From NCBI GenBank assembly GCA_027486405.1, contig JAIXPD010000033.1, forward strand, positions 1 to 40,943: a DNA stretch of 40,943 nucleotides. The letters are read 5' to 3'. How positions within the stretch are numbered: the first letter of the stretch is position 1; each line of letters starts with the position of its first letter. The translations under genes and the position numbers were made by a program. This stretch comes from Azospirillum sp. (GTDB lineage: Bacteria; Pseudomonadota; Alphaproteobacteria; Azospirillales; Azospirillaceae). The notes under the pieces were generated by a model. The model worked only from the letters and a program-made list of their open reading frames with translations. It did no database searches and had not been told where the DNA came from. This document shows, piece by piece, positions 34,633 to 40,943 of this stretch.

Positions 34633-35493
34633 TCACGCGGTCAGCAACCCATCCAAACGGTCCCGCAGGCGCTGCAAGCGGTCGCGGTGCTCCGGCTGCA
34701 ACGCCGCCTCGGCCGCCGCGATGGTGTCCAGATCACGGTCCATCCGGTTGATCGCCTTGCCCAACGCCTGCAACGGCTCCGCCGCCGCCCGCGCCCCGGC
34801 GGCGGGCTTGGCGGCGCGCACGGCGCTGACCGTCAGGCCACCGCTGCGCGCCGATTGCCACAGCGCACGCACGCGCTCCGCATCCTCGATGAAGGCCAAT
34901 TCGACCAGGGCGGAGCGCGACACCCGGTCGGCGTTGGCGCGGTAGTCGGCCAGAATGTCGTCGGGCAGCGACAGCACCTTCAACCGCTTGGACACCTCGG
35001 CCTCCGAACAGCCGACCGCCGCCGCCACCTCGACCTGCGAATAGCCGTGGCTGTCGATCAGCTGCGACAGGCCGCGCGCCAGATCGATGGCGTCGAGATC
35101 GACGCGCTGGACGTTCTCGATCAGCGCGATCTCTTCCGGGCGGCCCTTGGTGATGATCGCCGGGATGGTCGCCCGTCCCAGCAGCCGGAAGGCGCGCAAC
35201 CGCCGCTCCCCGGCGACCAGACGGTAGCGGCCCTTCTCCGCCCCGTCCTGCACCAGAACCGGTTGTTGCAAGCCATGGCGGTCGATGGACTCGGCCAGCG
35301 TCCGCAGGGCGTCTTCGTCGAACACGCTGCGCGGTTGATCGGGGTTTGTGTCGATGGCGTGCAGATCGGCTTCGATCAGGCGCGGCAGAACGCCGCTCAG
35401 GCCGAACATGCGGTCGGTCTCGGCAACAAGGCCGCTGTCCTTGGCCTGGAGCACGGTGGTGGCCGTCTGACGGGTGAGCTTCTTAGGCGGCAT
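34633..35493 (-). CDS. parB: Plasmid/chromid partitioning protein ParB
   Basis: A 286-residue ParB. The N-terminal region has DPQR-type residues (NPDQPRSVFDEDALRTLAES, 50-69), the CTP-binding box GERRLRA (95-101) and ENVQRVDLDAIDLARGL, followed by the HTH (YSQVEVAAAVGCSEAEVSKR) and a C-terminal dimerisation region rich in Arg/Leu. ParB binds centromere sites, spreads, and stimulates ParA. Overlaps the parA stop by 11 bases, so the pair is translationally coupled. Last gene of repA-parA-parB. Confidence 0.92.
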   Translation of the reverse strand: MPPKKLTRQTATTVLQAKDSGLVAETDRMFGLSGVLPRLIEADLHAIDTNPDQPRSVFDEDALRTLAESIDRHGLQQPVLVQDGAEKGRYRLVAGERRLRAFRLLGRATIPAIITKGRPEEIALIENVQRVDLDAIDLARGLSQLIDSHGYSQVEVAAAVGCSEAEVSKRLKVLSLPDDILADYRANADRVSRSALVELAFIEDAERVRALWQSARSGGLTVSAVRAAKPAAGARAAAEPLQALGKAINRMDRDLDTIAAAEAALQPEHRDRLQRLRDRLDGLLTA

Positions 35494-36505
35494 CGGCGAC
35501 CTCCGGCAAACGCCCGCTGGCGCGCAGCAGGGCGGCGGCGATGGCGACGTAGCTTTCCACGCCCGGCGCGCCGATGTCGGCGTCCAGCGTGATGACGTTG
35601 GCCCCCGCCGCCTGGGCGTAGATGGTGGCGCGCGGGACCGGCGGAAACACCCGGCGTTCCTCGCCCCACAAACGGGCGATGTCGTCCAGCGACGAGCGAT
35701 CCTGCGTTTGGCGCGGGTTGAACATGGTCGGCAGGATGCCCAGCACCGCCAGACGCGGATTCAAGCGCCGCTGGATCTTGGCCACGGTGTCGAGAAAGGC
35801 GCTGACGCCAAGTATGGCGTGCGGTTCGGCCTGGCAGGGGACCAGCACGAAATCGGCGGCGGTCAGGGCGTTGATCGTCACCGCCCCCAGATTGGGCGCG
35901 CAATCGATCACCACCACGTCGTAGCGGGCCTTCACCCCGTCCAGAATCTCGGCCAGCGCCGTTTGCGCGTTGGTCAGATTGCCGGGCAATTCGGTGTCGG
36001 CGCTCGCCAGCGCGATGCTCGACGGGATCACGTCCAGCCCCGGCACGCTGGTGGGCAGAATGATGTCGGCCAGCCGGGTCTTGCCCATCAGGGCGTGGTA
36101 GAGCACCTTGCCCGCTTCGGTCAGCGTCACCACGTCGGCCTGCGGGATGCCGACATGCACGGTGGCGTTGCCCTGCGGGTCGGCGTCCACCAACAGCACC
36201 CGGTTTCCGGCGCGCGCCAGCACAAAGGCCAGATTGATCGAGGTGGCGGTTTTGGCCGTGCCGCCCTTTTGCAGGCCGACGGCGATGGTGGTCCCCTGGC
36301 GCGGCTCCGTGGTTTCGGGTTGTTCCAGCGCCAGCATCATCAGGCGGCCCAGAACGTCGCGGGGCAGGGCCTCCTTGCCGGTTTCCCATTTGCTCAGGCG
36401 CTGCTTGTCGTATTTGCGCCCGGTCATCTCGTTGACGAAGGCCGCCATCTGCGTTTGCGTCAGGCCACGCCGTTCCCGCAACGCCTTCAATTCCTCGCCC
36501 GTCAC
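35483..36505 (-). CDS. parA: Partitioning ATPase ParA with N-terminal HTH
   Basis: A 340-residue protein. Residues about 3-45 are an XRE-type HTH (LKALRERRGLTQTQMAAFVN, then KQRLSKWETGKEALPRD), and residues about 70-330 are the ParA ATPase. The deviant Walker A is KGGTAKTA (80-87; the usual form is KGGxGKT), Walker A' LLVDADPQGN (104-113) and Walker B VVVIDCAPNL (Asp201). The HTH probably represses the par promoter, as in P1-type ParA proteins. The start is GTG at 36505, with AGGAGG about nine bases upstream. It moves the replicon over the nucleoid with ParB. Confidence 0.92.
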   Translation of the reverse strand: MTGEELKALRERRGLTQTQMAAFVNEMTGRKYDKQRLSKWETGKEALPRDVLGRLMMLALEQPETTEPRQGTTIAVGLQKGGTAKTATSINLAFVLARAGNRVLLVDADPQGNATVHVGIPQADVVTLTEAGKVLYHALMGKTRLADIILPTSVPGLDVIPSSIALASADTELPGNLTNAQTALAEILDGVKARYDVVVIDCAPNLGAVTINALTAADFVLVPCQAEPHAILGVSAFLDTVAKIQRRLNPRLAVLGILPTMFNPRQTQDRSSLDDIARLWGEERRVFPPVPRATIYAQAAGANVITLDADIGAPGVESYVAIAAALLRASGRLPEVADAA

Positions 36506-36521
36506 CCCGCACCCTCCTGCG

Positions 36522-36590
36522 CCACCGGTTGGGCCGACTCTAGCAAGTCGTCGCCACTCCGGCAATGGGTGTCTACCGCCCCACCGGTTG
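36522..36590. promoter_or_regulatory. Direct repeat CCACCGGTTG flanking the repA-parA gap
   Basis: Identical 10-bp copies at 36522-36531 and 36581-36590, with 59 bp between their starts, in the 86-bp gap between repA and parA. Each has the near-palindromic core ACCGGT. They are candidates for the operator of the ParA HTH or for centromere sites. Interestingly, the spacing equals that of the two palindromes after parB. Confidence 0.4.
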
Positions 36591-36591
36591 C

Positions 36592-37539
36592 TCAGACCGT
36601 TTCGTCATACTCGACCTTCGGCACGTCGATCCAGGACGGGGCAGGGCCGAGGTCCTTGCGCCAGAACAACACCGGCAGGTCGGCGTTCAGCACCCGGCCC
36701 AGAACCGCGCCGCGCGCCTTCATCGTCTCCTTGTACTCCGCCGCCTCGACGATGCGCACGCCATAGCCGGGAATCCGGTCGTTCTCCAACACCGGTCCCA
36801 GCGCGTTCTTGAATTTGCGCAGATCATTGTCGGAGCCAACCCGCTTGCGCAGCGGCTCCAGCGCCATCCAAAAACCGTTGCCGCGCGCCAGATGGGCGCG
36901 GGCGATCTCGTACAGCCGCTTTTCCACCGGCTTCAGGGCGAAATACTGGTCGTCGTAGGTCAACAGATTGTGGCCGAGCGCGGCGCGCGCCACCCAGCCG
37001 GACAAGGTCAATTTCAGCCCGCGCACCGCGCGTTCGCCGTCCTTCTTGCGCTGGTACAGCAGCTTGTAATCGGAAATCCAGGAGAAGGCCCCGGTTTCGC
37101 CCTCGCCCCCGGTTTCCAGATTGGTCTTGATCTGGGTCCCCTGCAACCTCTCCAGCGCCCCTTCGATCTTGTCATAGGCGCTGCCACCCGCCGTCTTGCC
37201 GACGATCCGTTGCAGGTCGCTGGTGGTGAAATGCAACTCACCCAGCTTGGCCACCGCCTTGCCCTGCTCCATCTTCTCGCGCAGCAGGGAAATGGCGTAA
37301 AGCAACACCGCCTTGTCCCAGATCGTCGCCACCCCGACATTCTTGGGCGCGCGCACCTCGATCCGCACCTTGCCGTCGTCGTAGGTCGGCAGCGCCTCCA
37401 CCTTGTCCTTGGACAGGCCGAACAGGCTGTACACCATCATGTGGCGGTCGTTCTGCACGTCGCCGGTCAACGGGGAATCCAACCGCAAGGCCAGTTGAAG
37501 CGGCCGGTCAATCAATTCGGCGTTGCTGCTGTGATCCAT
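36592..37539 (-). CDS. repA: Replication initiator protein A (RPA family)
   Basis: A 315-residue initiator of alphaproteobacterial plasmids and chromids. The N-terminal part (NDRHMMVYSLFGLSKDKVEA, RIEVRAPKNVGVATIWDKAV, LLYAISLLREKMEQGK) matches the RPA family (two winged-helix-like domains). A second region (SGWVARAALGHNLLTYDDQY, PVEKRLYEIARAHLARG) is the likely DNA-binding second half. The frame is open to 37800, but the ATG at 37539 (MDHSSNAELIDRPLQL) has GGAGG upstream and starts the conserved part. First gene of repA-parA-parB; the iteron array lies upstream. It is expected to bind the iterons and recruit the host helicase. Confidence 0.9.
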   Translation of the reverse strand: MDHSSNAELIDRPLQLALRLDSPLTGDVQNDRHMMVYSLFGLSKDKVEALPTYDDGKVRIEVRAPKNVGVATIWDKAVLLYAISLLREKMEQGKAVAKLGELHFTTSDLQRIVGKTAGGSAYDKIEGALERLQGTQIKTNLETGGEGETGAFSWISDYKLLYQRKKDGERAVRGLKLTLSGWVARAALGHNLLTYDDQYFALKPVEKRLYEIARAHLARGNGFWMALEPLRKRVGSDNDLRKFKNALGPVLENDRIPGYGVRIVEAAEYKETMKARGAVLGRVLNADLPVLFWRKDLGPAPSWIDVPKVEYDETV

Positions 37540-37689
37540 ACCCTGTCCTCCCCACCCCAGCCCTGTGCGCCCCGGTCCGCCACGCCGCGCGTGGCCGCGC
37601 GCAACAGCGCGGTTGAGCCACCCCATCCTGTCTGACCGTGTGCGCCCATCATTGACCAGCCCGCCGTCCGGTTCCACTGCCACGCGCCA

Positions 37690-38203
37690 AACGTCGCCGT
37701 TCTGCCGAAAGATTCCCGCCACGCCCCTCACAGGCCCGGCGGCAACGTCGCCGTTCTGCCAGTTGTTCGCGCCGCCGCCGTCCCACGCCCGCCGCTGCAA
37801 CCCGGCACACCCACGCGGCGGTGGCCGTGGCCGGTCGGTTCGAAACGTCTCTGTTCTGCCGGACCAGGGCGGAACGGGGAGGGGGGCCTTACGGTCAATC
37901 CATTGATAAACAACATATTATCGGGCATGAACCCCATCCGTTTCGAGGTCGGTTGACCGCCGACGGCGGTTTCACTGGCAGAACGGCGACGTTTGCCCGT
38001 CTGCCCCGACCTCCGACTCCCGCTCCGATTCTCCGGCGATTCCCTGGGCCTGTCGGCGACGGGGGGGCGGATCCGCGCGGATTATTCGGCAGATCAGCGA
38101 CATTGGCCGTGCGTTCCCGGCTCTGGCCGACGCGCGCGATCCAGGAATCTTTCGGCGGATCGGCGACATCTCCGTCCGAATCATTCGGCAGATCAACGAC
38201 GTT
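37690..38203. repeat. Seven iteron-like repeats
   Basis: Core AACGTCGCCGTTCTGCC. Forward copies: 37690-37706, 37744-37760 (identical) and 37844-37860 (two mismatches). Reverse copies: 37977-37993 (identical in complement), 38088-38104, 38154-38170 and 38187-38203 (degenerate, reading CTGATCTGCC-like in complement). Several continue outward as GAAAGATTCC (37707-37716 and, in complement, near 38144-38153). The forward set faces the reverse set across the AT-rich stretch at about 37900. Start-to-start distances are 54, 100, 133, 111, 66 and 33 bp, each within one base of a multiple of 11. RepA is the likely ligand. Confidence 0.75.
37901..37922. other. AT-rich stretch in the iteron array (candidate unwinding element)
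   Basis: CATTGATAAACAACATATTA followed by TC, with GATAA (37905-37909) and TTATC (37918-37922) arms. It is one of the few AT-rich segments in the region and lies between the forward and the reverse iterons, where an unwinding element would be expected. Confidence 0.45.
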
Positions 38204-38251
38204 TGCAACGGATCCATTGCCGCTCGCCGCGCTCAACACATTGATTTTCCT

Positions 38252-38268
38252 TGTTTTTAACAAAAACA
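38252..38268. repeat. AT-rich inverted repeat
   Basis: Arms TGTTTTT (38252-38258) and AAAAACA (38262-38268) around AAC, in an AT-rich window (about 38235-38270) just outside the last iteron. It could be a second melting site or a weak terminator; neither is provable from sequence. Confidence 0.35.
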
Positions 38269-38483
38269 CTGGCGCCGGTACAGCGCCGCAGCGTTTTTTC
38301 CCAAGACCATGGACAGACACGAAAGGGCGCGTACACATTGAAAACTTGGGCGAGCGGCGTCCCCTCCGGGGGGCTGGCGTGCCCGCATCCATTCGCAACA
38401 CGGCGGTGGGGATCGGCGACCAGCCTTCCACCGCGCAACAGGAGCGACGCATGGCATAACGGAGACAATTTCTCCGAAAACAC

Positions 38484-38507
38484 AAAAGGCCCAGATTGCT
38501 CTGGGCC
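38484..38507 (-). terminator. Rho-independent terminator reading leftwards
   Basis: Stem GGCCCAG (38488-38494) with CTGGGCC (38501-38507), loop six bases. Read on the minus strand, the hairpin is followed by TTTTGTGTTTT, a good terminator tail. Further imperfect pairing (TTCTCC at 38470-38475 with GGAGAA at 38521-38526) extends it. No minus-strand gene ends here, so it would terminate an untranslated RNA antisense to the leader of the 38688 gene, or read-through towards the origin. Confidence 0.55.
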
Positions 38508-38687
38508 CTTCGTGTCGGATGGAGAAGACCGAGGAACACCCGATCCCCCCACATCTGGCGGTTTGGCGACTCCATGATGGCAGGGCGGGCTGCGAAAGCC
38601 AAGCGGATTCACCCGAGTCCGCTGACGGGAATCCTTTGTCTTCCTCCCGGAGTTTGACCGGAATTTGGAACGAGAAAGGGTCCGCCC

Positions 38688-39530
38688 ATGAGGCCGTACA
38701 CAGAGCTGTACCGGCGTTGGATATCCGCGCCCAATCTTCACGCCGCCGACATCGCGGTGTTGTCGGCGCTGTACGCGCACGCCGACGACAGCGGCGTGTG
38801 CCGTCGCACGCAAGGTGAGCTGGCCGAAGAGCTGGGGCAAAGCCGCGCCTGGATTCACGCGGTGTTGAAGCGTCTGCAAGATCCCTCGGTCGCGTTGGTG
38901 GCAACCAAGGCCCATCGGGGCTTTCGGGGCTTTCTCTACGCGTTGACCGACGCGGAGGGCGCTGTTTTCGGTGTCACCGCCTCTGACCGCGACCGTCAGC
39001 CCGCTGACACCCGGCGTCAGGCGGCTGGCTTCTCCTTTGAATCCTGGAATCCTGAATCCTCCTCCTTCTCAGCGGCGGAGGAAAAAACGGCGGGAGAACG
39101 GGCAACCGAGCTGTTCGATTGGTCGCCAACGACCGACGATCTGGCCTGGGCGCTTGCCGAACGACCCGACGTCGACGCCGAGCGTGTGACCCGCAAATTC
39201 GTGTCCTGGTGCCGCAAAGCCCAGGCCCGGAACGGGTATCGGCCCGACGATCCCACCGCCCTGTGGCGGCGTTGGATTCTGCGCGAACTGGTGACACCCA
39301 CCGACCCGCCTCCATCCGCGCCGGATTCCTCCACCGCCGCTTTCCGTCCCGCTTCCGTTCCGTCGAGTGCGCGCCATGACCGCAACCGCCCTTCCGCCCA
39401 CCGCCCCGCCGCTGCCGCTCCCGATGCCAACCCTGGGGGACAACCTTGCCCATGGGGCAGCGCCCAATTGGCTGCCCGAAACCACGACACCCTTGCGGCC
39501 TTGCGCGCTCGCCTCTCTGGCACGGCTTGA
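38688..39530 (+). CDS. HTH protein with DnaT-like C-terminal region, possible replication accessory
   Basis: A 280-residue protein. Residues about 17-70 form a winged HTH (LHAADIAVLSALYAHADDSG, then QGELAEELGQSRAWIHAVLK). Residues about 142-201 (FDWSPTTDDLAWALAERPDV, then ERVTRKFVSWCRKAQARNGY and ALWRRWILREL) follow the W-x-P...F-x-x-W...W-x-x-W-I pattern of DnaT-like single-strand-binding domains found in primosomal and plasmid replication proteins. The region between is low complexity. The ATG at 38688 has GAAAGGG about eight bases upstream. Position beside the iteron origin and divergence from repA support a role in replication or copy control. The DnaT resemblance is by eye. Confidence 0.7.
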   Translation: MRPYTELYRRWISAPNLHAADIAVLSALYAHADDSGVCRRTQGELAEELGQSRAWIHAVLKRLQDPSVALVATKAHRGFRGFLYALTDAEGAVFGVTASDRDRQPADTRRQAAGFSFESWNPESSSFSAAEEKTAGERATELFDWSPTTDDLAWALAERPDVDAERVTRKFVSWCRKAQARNGYRPDDPTALWRRWILRELVTPTDPPPSAPDSSTAAFRPASVPSSARHDRNRPSAHRPAAAAPDANPGGQPCPWGSAQLAARNHDTLAALRARLSGTA

Positions 39531-40398
39531 TCTGGTCGATCTGCGCTTCGAAACGCAGGATCGGACGCCGGAGGACCTCATCGCTCTGGCCGACCGGGTG
39601 GACGCGGCCATCGGCGACCTTCTGCCGCCGATCGGAATCGACAACGTCCTGATCGGGCTTGAAAAGCTGGCAACCCGTTACCGGCTGGCCCTGCCGGATG
39701 CCGATCTGCTGGAAGCCGATGTGCGGGCGATGGCGGATTGGCCGGCCGAACGGTGGATGGCCGCCTTTGAACGCGTGTGGGCAGGATTCCGCAGCGGCTG
39801 GAGCCGTTTTCCCACCTTGGGAGATTTCTGCGCGGCGTTGGACAGCGCACCGCCGTCCGACCGCGCCCGCCGCATCGACGATCTGCGCCGTCTGTCGTCA
39901 CGGCTGCGTCAGGAGGCCGGGTTCCGTCGTCAGGCCCAAGCGCACCGGCGTCGGCTGCGGGAGCGGGAAAACGCCCTGTACCGTTTGCCGCCACCGCCGA
40001 CGGACGCCACGGCCCAGCCCGTCCCGGGGGGTGCCCCCAAGGCGAGCCGTGCAGACGGCGGCGAAGGCGCGCAAGAAAACGGGCGGATCCGGTGTCCCGA
40101 ACCCGCCCAGGTCACGCAACACGCGACCGAAGCCCGAACGTGCCTGCAAGGCTTCGGCGCGTCCGAACGGCCCGAAGACCGTCCGAACCCAAAAACCGCC
40201 GATCAGCCAGCGGTCAAACCGCGCAATTGGCGGTTGGCCACCGCCAGCATCGCCAGATCGATGCCCGCTTGGCCACGCAGCTCCGACAGCAACGTTTCCA
40301 CCCGGTCGACCAAGGGGCGACGACGGGCGATCCAGGCGTCCACCGCCGCCGAATCCGCCGCTTCGCTGTCCAGAACCCGCATGGTCAGCGCGCTCTGA
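39376..40398 (+). CDS. Hypothetical protein overlapping two neighbours
   Basis: A 340-residue frame, function not recognised. The first 40 codons overlap the end of the HTH gene in another frame (155 bp), and the last 65 overlap the convergent NAD-glutamate dehydrogenase (196 bp). The middle (about 45-200: LARLDLVDLRFETQDRTPED, then LIGLEKLATRYRLALPDADL and RWMAAFERVWAGFRSGWSRF) looks like a true folded protein with a helical, Arg-rich end. The tail after about 275 looks like antisense of the dehydrogenase, suggesting that the original stop was lost by rearrangement. GTG at 39367 is an alternative start. Location suggests a replicon-maintenance role with the 38688 gene. Confidence 0.55.
   Translation: MTATALPPTAPPLPLPMPTLGDNLAHGAAPNWLPETTTPLRPCALASLARLDLVDLRFETQDRTPEDLIALADRVDAAIGDLLPPIGIDNVLIGLEKLATRYRLALPDADLLEADVRAMADWPAERWMAAFERVWAGFRSGWSRFPTLGDFCAALDSAPPSDRARRIDDLRRLSSRLRQEAGFRRQAQAHRRRLRERENALYRLPPPPTDATAQPVPGGAPKASRADGGEGAQENGRIRCPEPAQVTQHATEARTCLQGFGASERPEDRPNPKTADQPAVKPRNWRLATASIARSMPAWPRSSDSNVSTRSTKGRRRAIQASTAAESAASLSRTRMVSAL
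40191..40214 (-). terminator. Weak terminator at the end of the NAD-glutamate dehydrogenase gene
   Basis: On the minus strand, ACCGC (40214-40210) pairs with GCGGT (40199-40195) around a ten-base loop that contains the TGA stop, and TTTTT follows (40195-40191). The stem is short (5 bp). Confidence 0.4.
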
Positions 40399-40943
40399 TG
40401 GGCGAACAGGTCATCGACGATGGCGGCAACCGCCTGTTTCTGCCAATCGGTCTCCACCTTGGTGCCGGACGCACGGTCGCGCAGCCATTCCAAACCGAAG
40501 CGGCGGCCCAGGCCGAAATAGACGGCGGCGACGGCGGCGACATCGCGACCCGACCGGCTGGCGATCCGCACCAGATCCGGGGCGGCCCCCAGGATCGGCA
40601 GCGCGGCCACCTGTTTGGCCAAGCCCTCCGGCACGCCATGGGCCACCGCGTCGGCCACCCGCGCGGCAAGGCTGGCCGCCTCATCGCCGACCAGGAAGCG
40701 GTCGAGACCGCTTTGCAGCGCGGTGACACCGGCCTGATAGGCCGCAACCTCGGCGGTGACGTCCAGCGGATGGGTGCCGTTGACCAGGAACCACGCCACG
40801 CTGCGTTCGGTCAGCCGCAGGGTGTCCATCACCAACGCGGTCTGGGTTGCGGCAGGGACGGTGTTGTCGAGACGGTCGATGGCGTCCCAGAGGCTGTTGA
40901 GGCCGAAGACGTCGCGGGTGATGGCGTAGGCGCGGGCGACGTC
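40203..40943 (-). CDS. gdhB: NAD-specific glutamate dehydrogenase, C-terminal part (cut by window edge)
   Basis: The last 247 codons (including stop) of a very large (about 1,600-residue) NAD-dependent glutamate dehydrogenase of the GDH-180 class, which deaminates glutamate to 2-oxoglutarate and ammonia. The visible part is the helical C-terminal domain: ARAYAITRDVFGLNSLWDAI, LRLTERSVAWFLVNGTHPLD, ILGAAPDLVRIASRSGRDVA, AAVYFGLGRRFGLEWLRDRA and the end LAMLAVANRQLRGLTAG. The catalytic domain lies beyond 40943. The 3' end overlaps the convergent hypothetical gene by 196 bp. The gene symbol follows Pseudomonas and related usage and is tentative. Confidence 0.88.
   Translation of the reverse strand, partial: DVARAYAITRDVFGLNSLWDAIDRLDNTVPAATQTALVMDTLRLTERSVAWFLVNGTHPLDVTAEVAAYQAGVTALQSGLDRFLVGDEAASLAARVADAVAHGVPEGLAKQVAALPILGAAPDLVRIASRSGRDVAAVAAVYFGLGRRFGLEWLRDRASGTKVETDWQKQAVAAIVDDLFAHQSALTMRVLDSEAADSAAVDAWIARRRPLVDRVETLLSELRGQAGIDLAMLAVANRQLRGLTAG

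Larger units (their letters stand above)
37540..38687. other. Non-coding origin region (oriV)
   Basis: 1148 bp without a supportable gene, upstream of repA and of the HTH/DnaT-like gene, which diverge from it. It holds the iteron-like array (37690-38203), an AT-rich stretch at about 37895-37925 with GATAA/TTATC arms, a second AT-rich inverted repeat at 38252-38268, and a minus-strand terminator-like hairpin at 38484-38507. Open frames across it are short, overlapping and of odd composition. No canonical DnaA box (TTATCCACA) was found; TTATCGGGC at 37918 is only a weak match. Confidence 0.7.

Noticed and set aside
37918..37926. DnaA box TTATCGGGC in the origin
   Set aside because: Only five of nine bases match the consensus and no second box is near.
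37821..38602. Protein-coding frames within the origin region
   Set aside because: Several frames on both strands overlap each other, translate the iterons, and lack ribosome sites or recognisable domains.

Overview
The window looks like part of a secondary replicon (chromid or large plasmid) of a high-GC alphaproteobacterium, most likely of the Azospirillum/Rhodospirillum type. The reasons are the GC-rich third codon positions throughout, tight operons with ATGA overlaps, a repA-parA-parB cassette with an initiator of the alphaproteobacterial 'replication initiator protein A' kind, a soluble NAD-dependent formate dehydrogenase (fds), the urea ABC transporter (urt), and the end of a large NAD-glutamate dehydrogenase. 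No rRNA, tRNA or CRISPR array was seen. The genus is an inference from gene content, not from a marker gene.

Layout. 1-258: REP/dRS3-like repeats. 259-1035: IclR regulator. 1077-3610: two overlapping genes of unknown function (minus strand). 3611-4133: non-coding, filled mostly by a 284-bp imperfect palindrome that resembles a MITE. 4134-6609: a lone archaeal-type lumazine synthase, a BenE-type transporter, and a divergent GntR regulator with a palindromic operator candidate between the last two. 6639-15579 (all minus): a PPDK-like protein lacking its PEP domain, a LysR regulator, then fdsG-fdsB-fdsA-fdhD-fdsD. 15853-18228 (minus): pheC-like periplasmic dehydratase, LysR regulator, thiE-like gene. 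18525-19397: periplasmic class C acid phosphatase. 19483-25232 (minus): urtABCDE. 25613-27097: L,D-transpeptidase. 27158-34523: SMP-30 lactonase, two divergent hybrid histidine kinases and a lone peptide-type solute-binding protein. 34633-37539 (minus): repA-parA-parB. 37540-38687: non-coding origin region with seven iteron-like repeats. 38688-40398: HTH/DnaT-like protein and an overlapping unknown gene. 40203-40943 (minus): C-terminus of NAD-glutamate dehydrogenase, cut by the window edge.

How the genes fit together. The central theme is one-carbon and nitrogen scavenging: formate is oxidised to CO2 with NADH formation by FdsGBAD, with FdhD sulfurating the molybdenum cofactor and a LysR protein next to two dyad sites probably controlling the operon; urea is imported by UrtABCDE; glutamate is deaminated by the NAD-glutamate dehydrogenase. 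The right-hand 6 kb is a replication and segregation module: RepA probably binds the iterons, and ParA (with an N-terminal HTH for autoregulation) and ParB partition the replicon. Main items for follow-up are the iteron array with near-11-bp phasing, the truncated PPDK upstream of the formate dehydrogenase regulator, the MITE-like palindrome, the HTH/DnaT-like gene with its long out-of-frame overlap, and a hybrid kinase lacking a usual ATP-site asparagine. All calls rest on reading the sequence and on remembered family motifs; no search was run.
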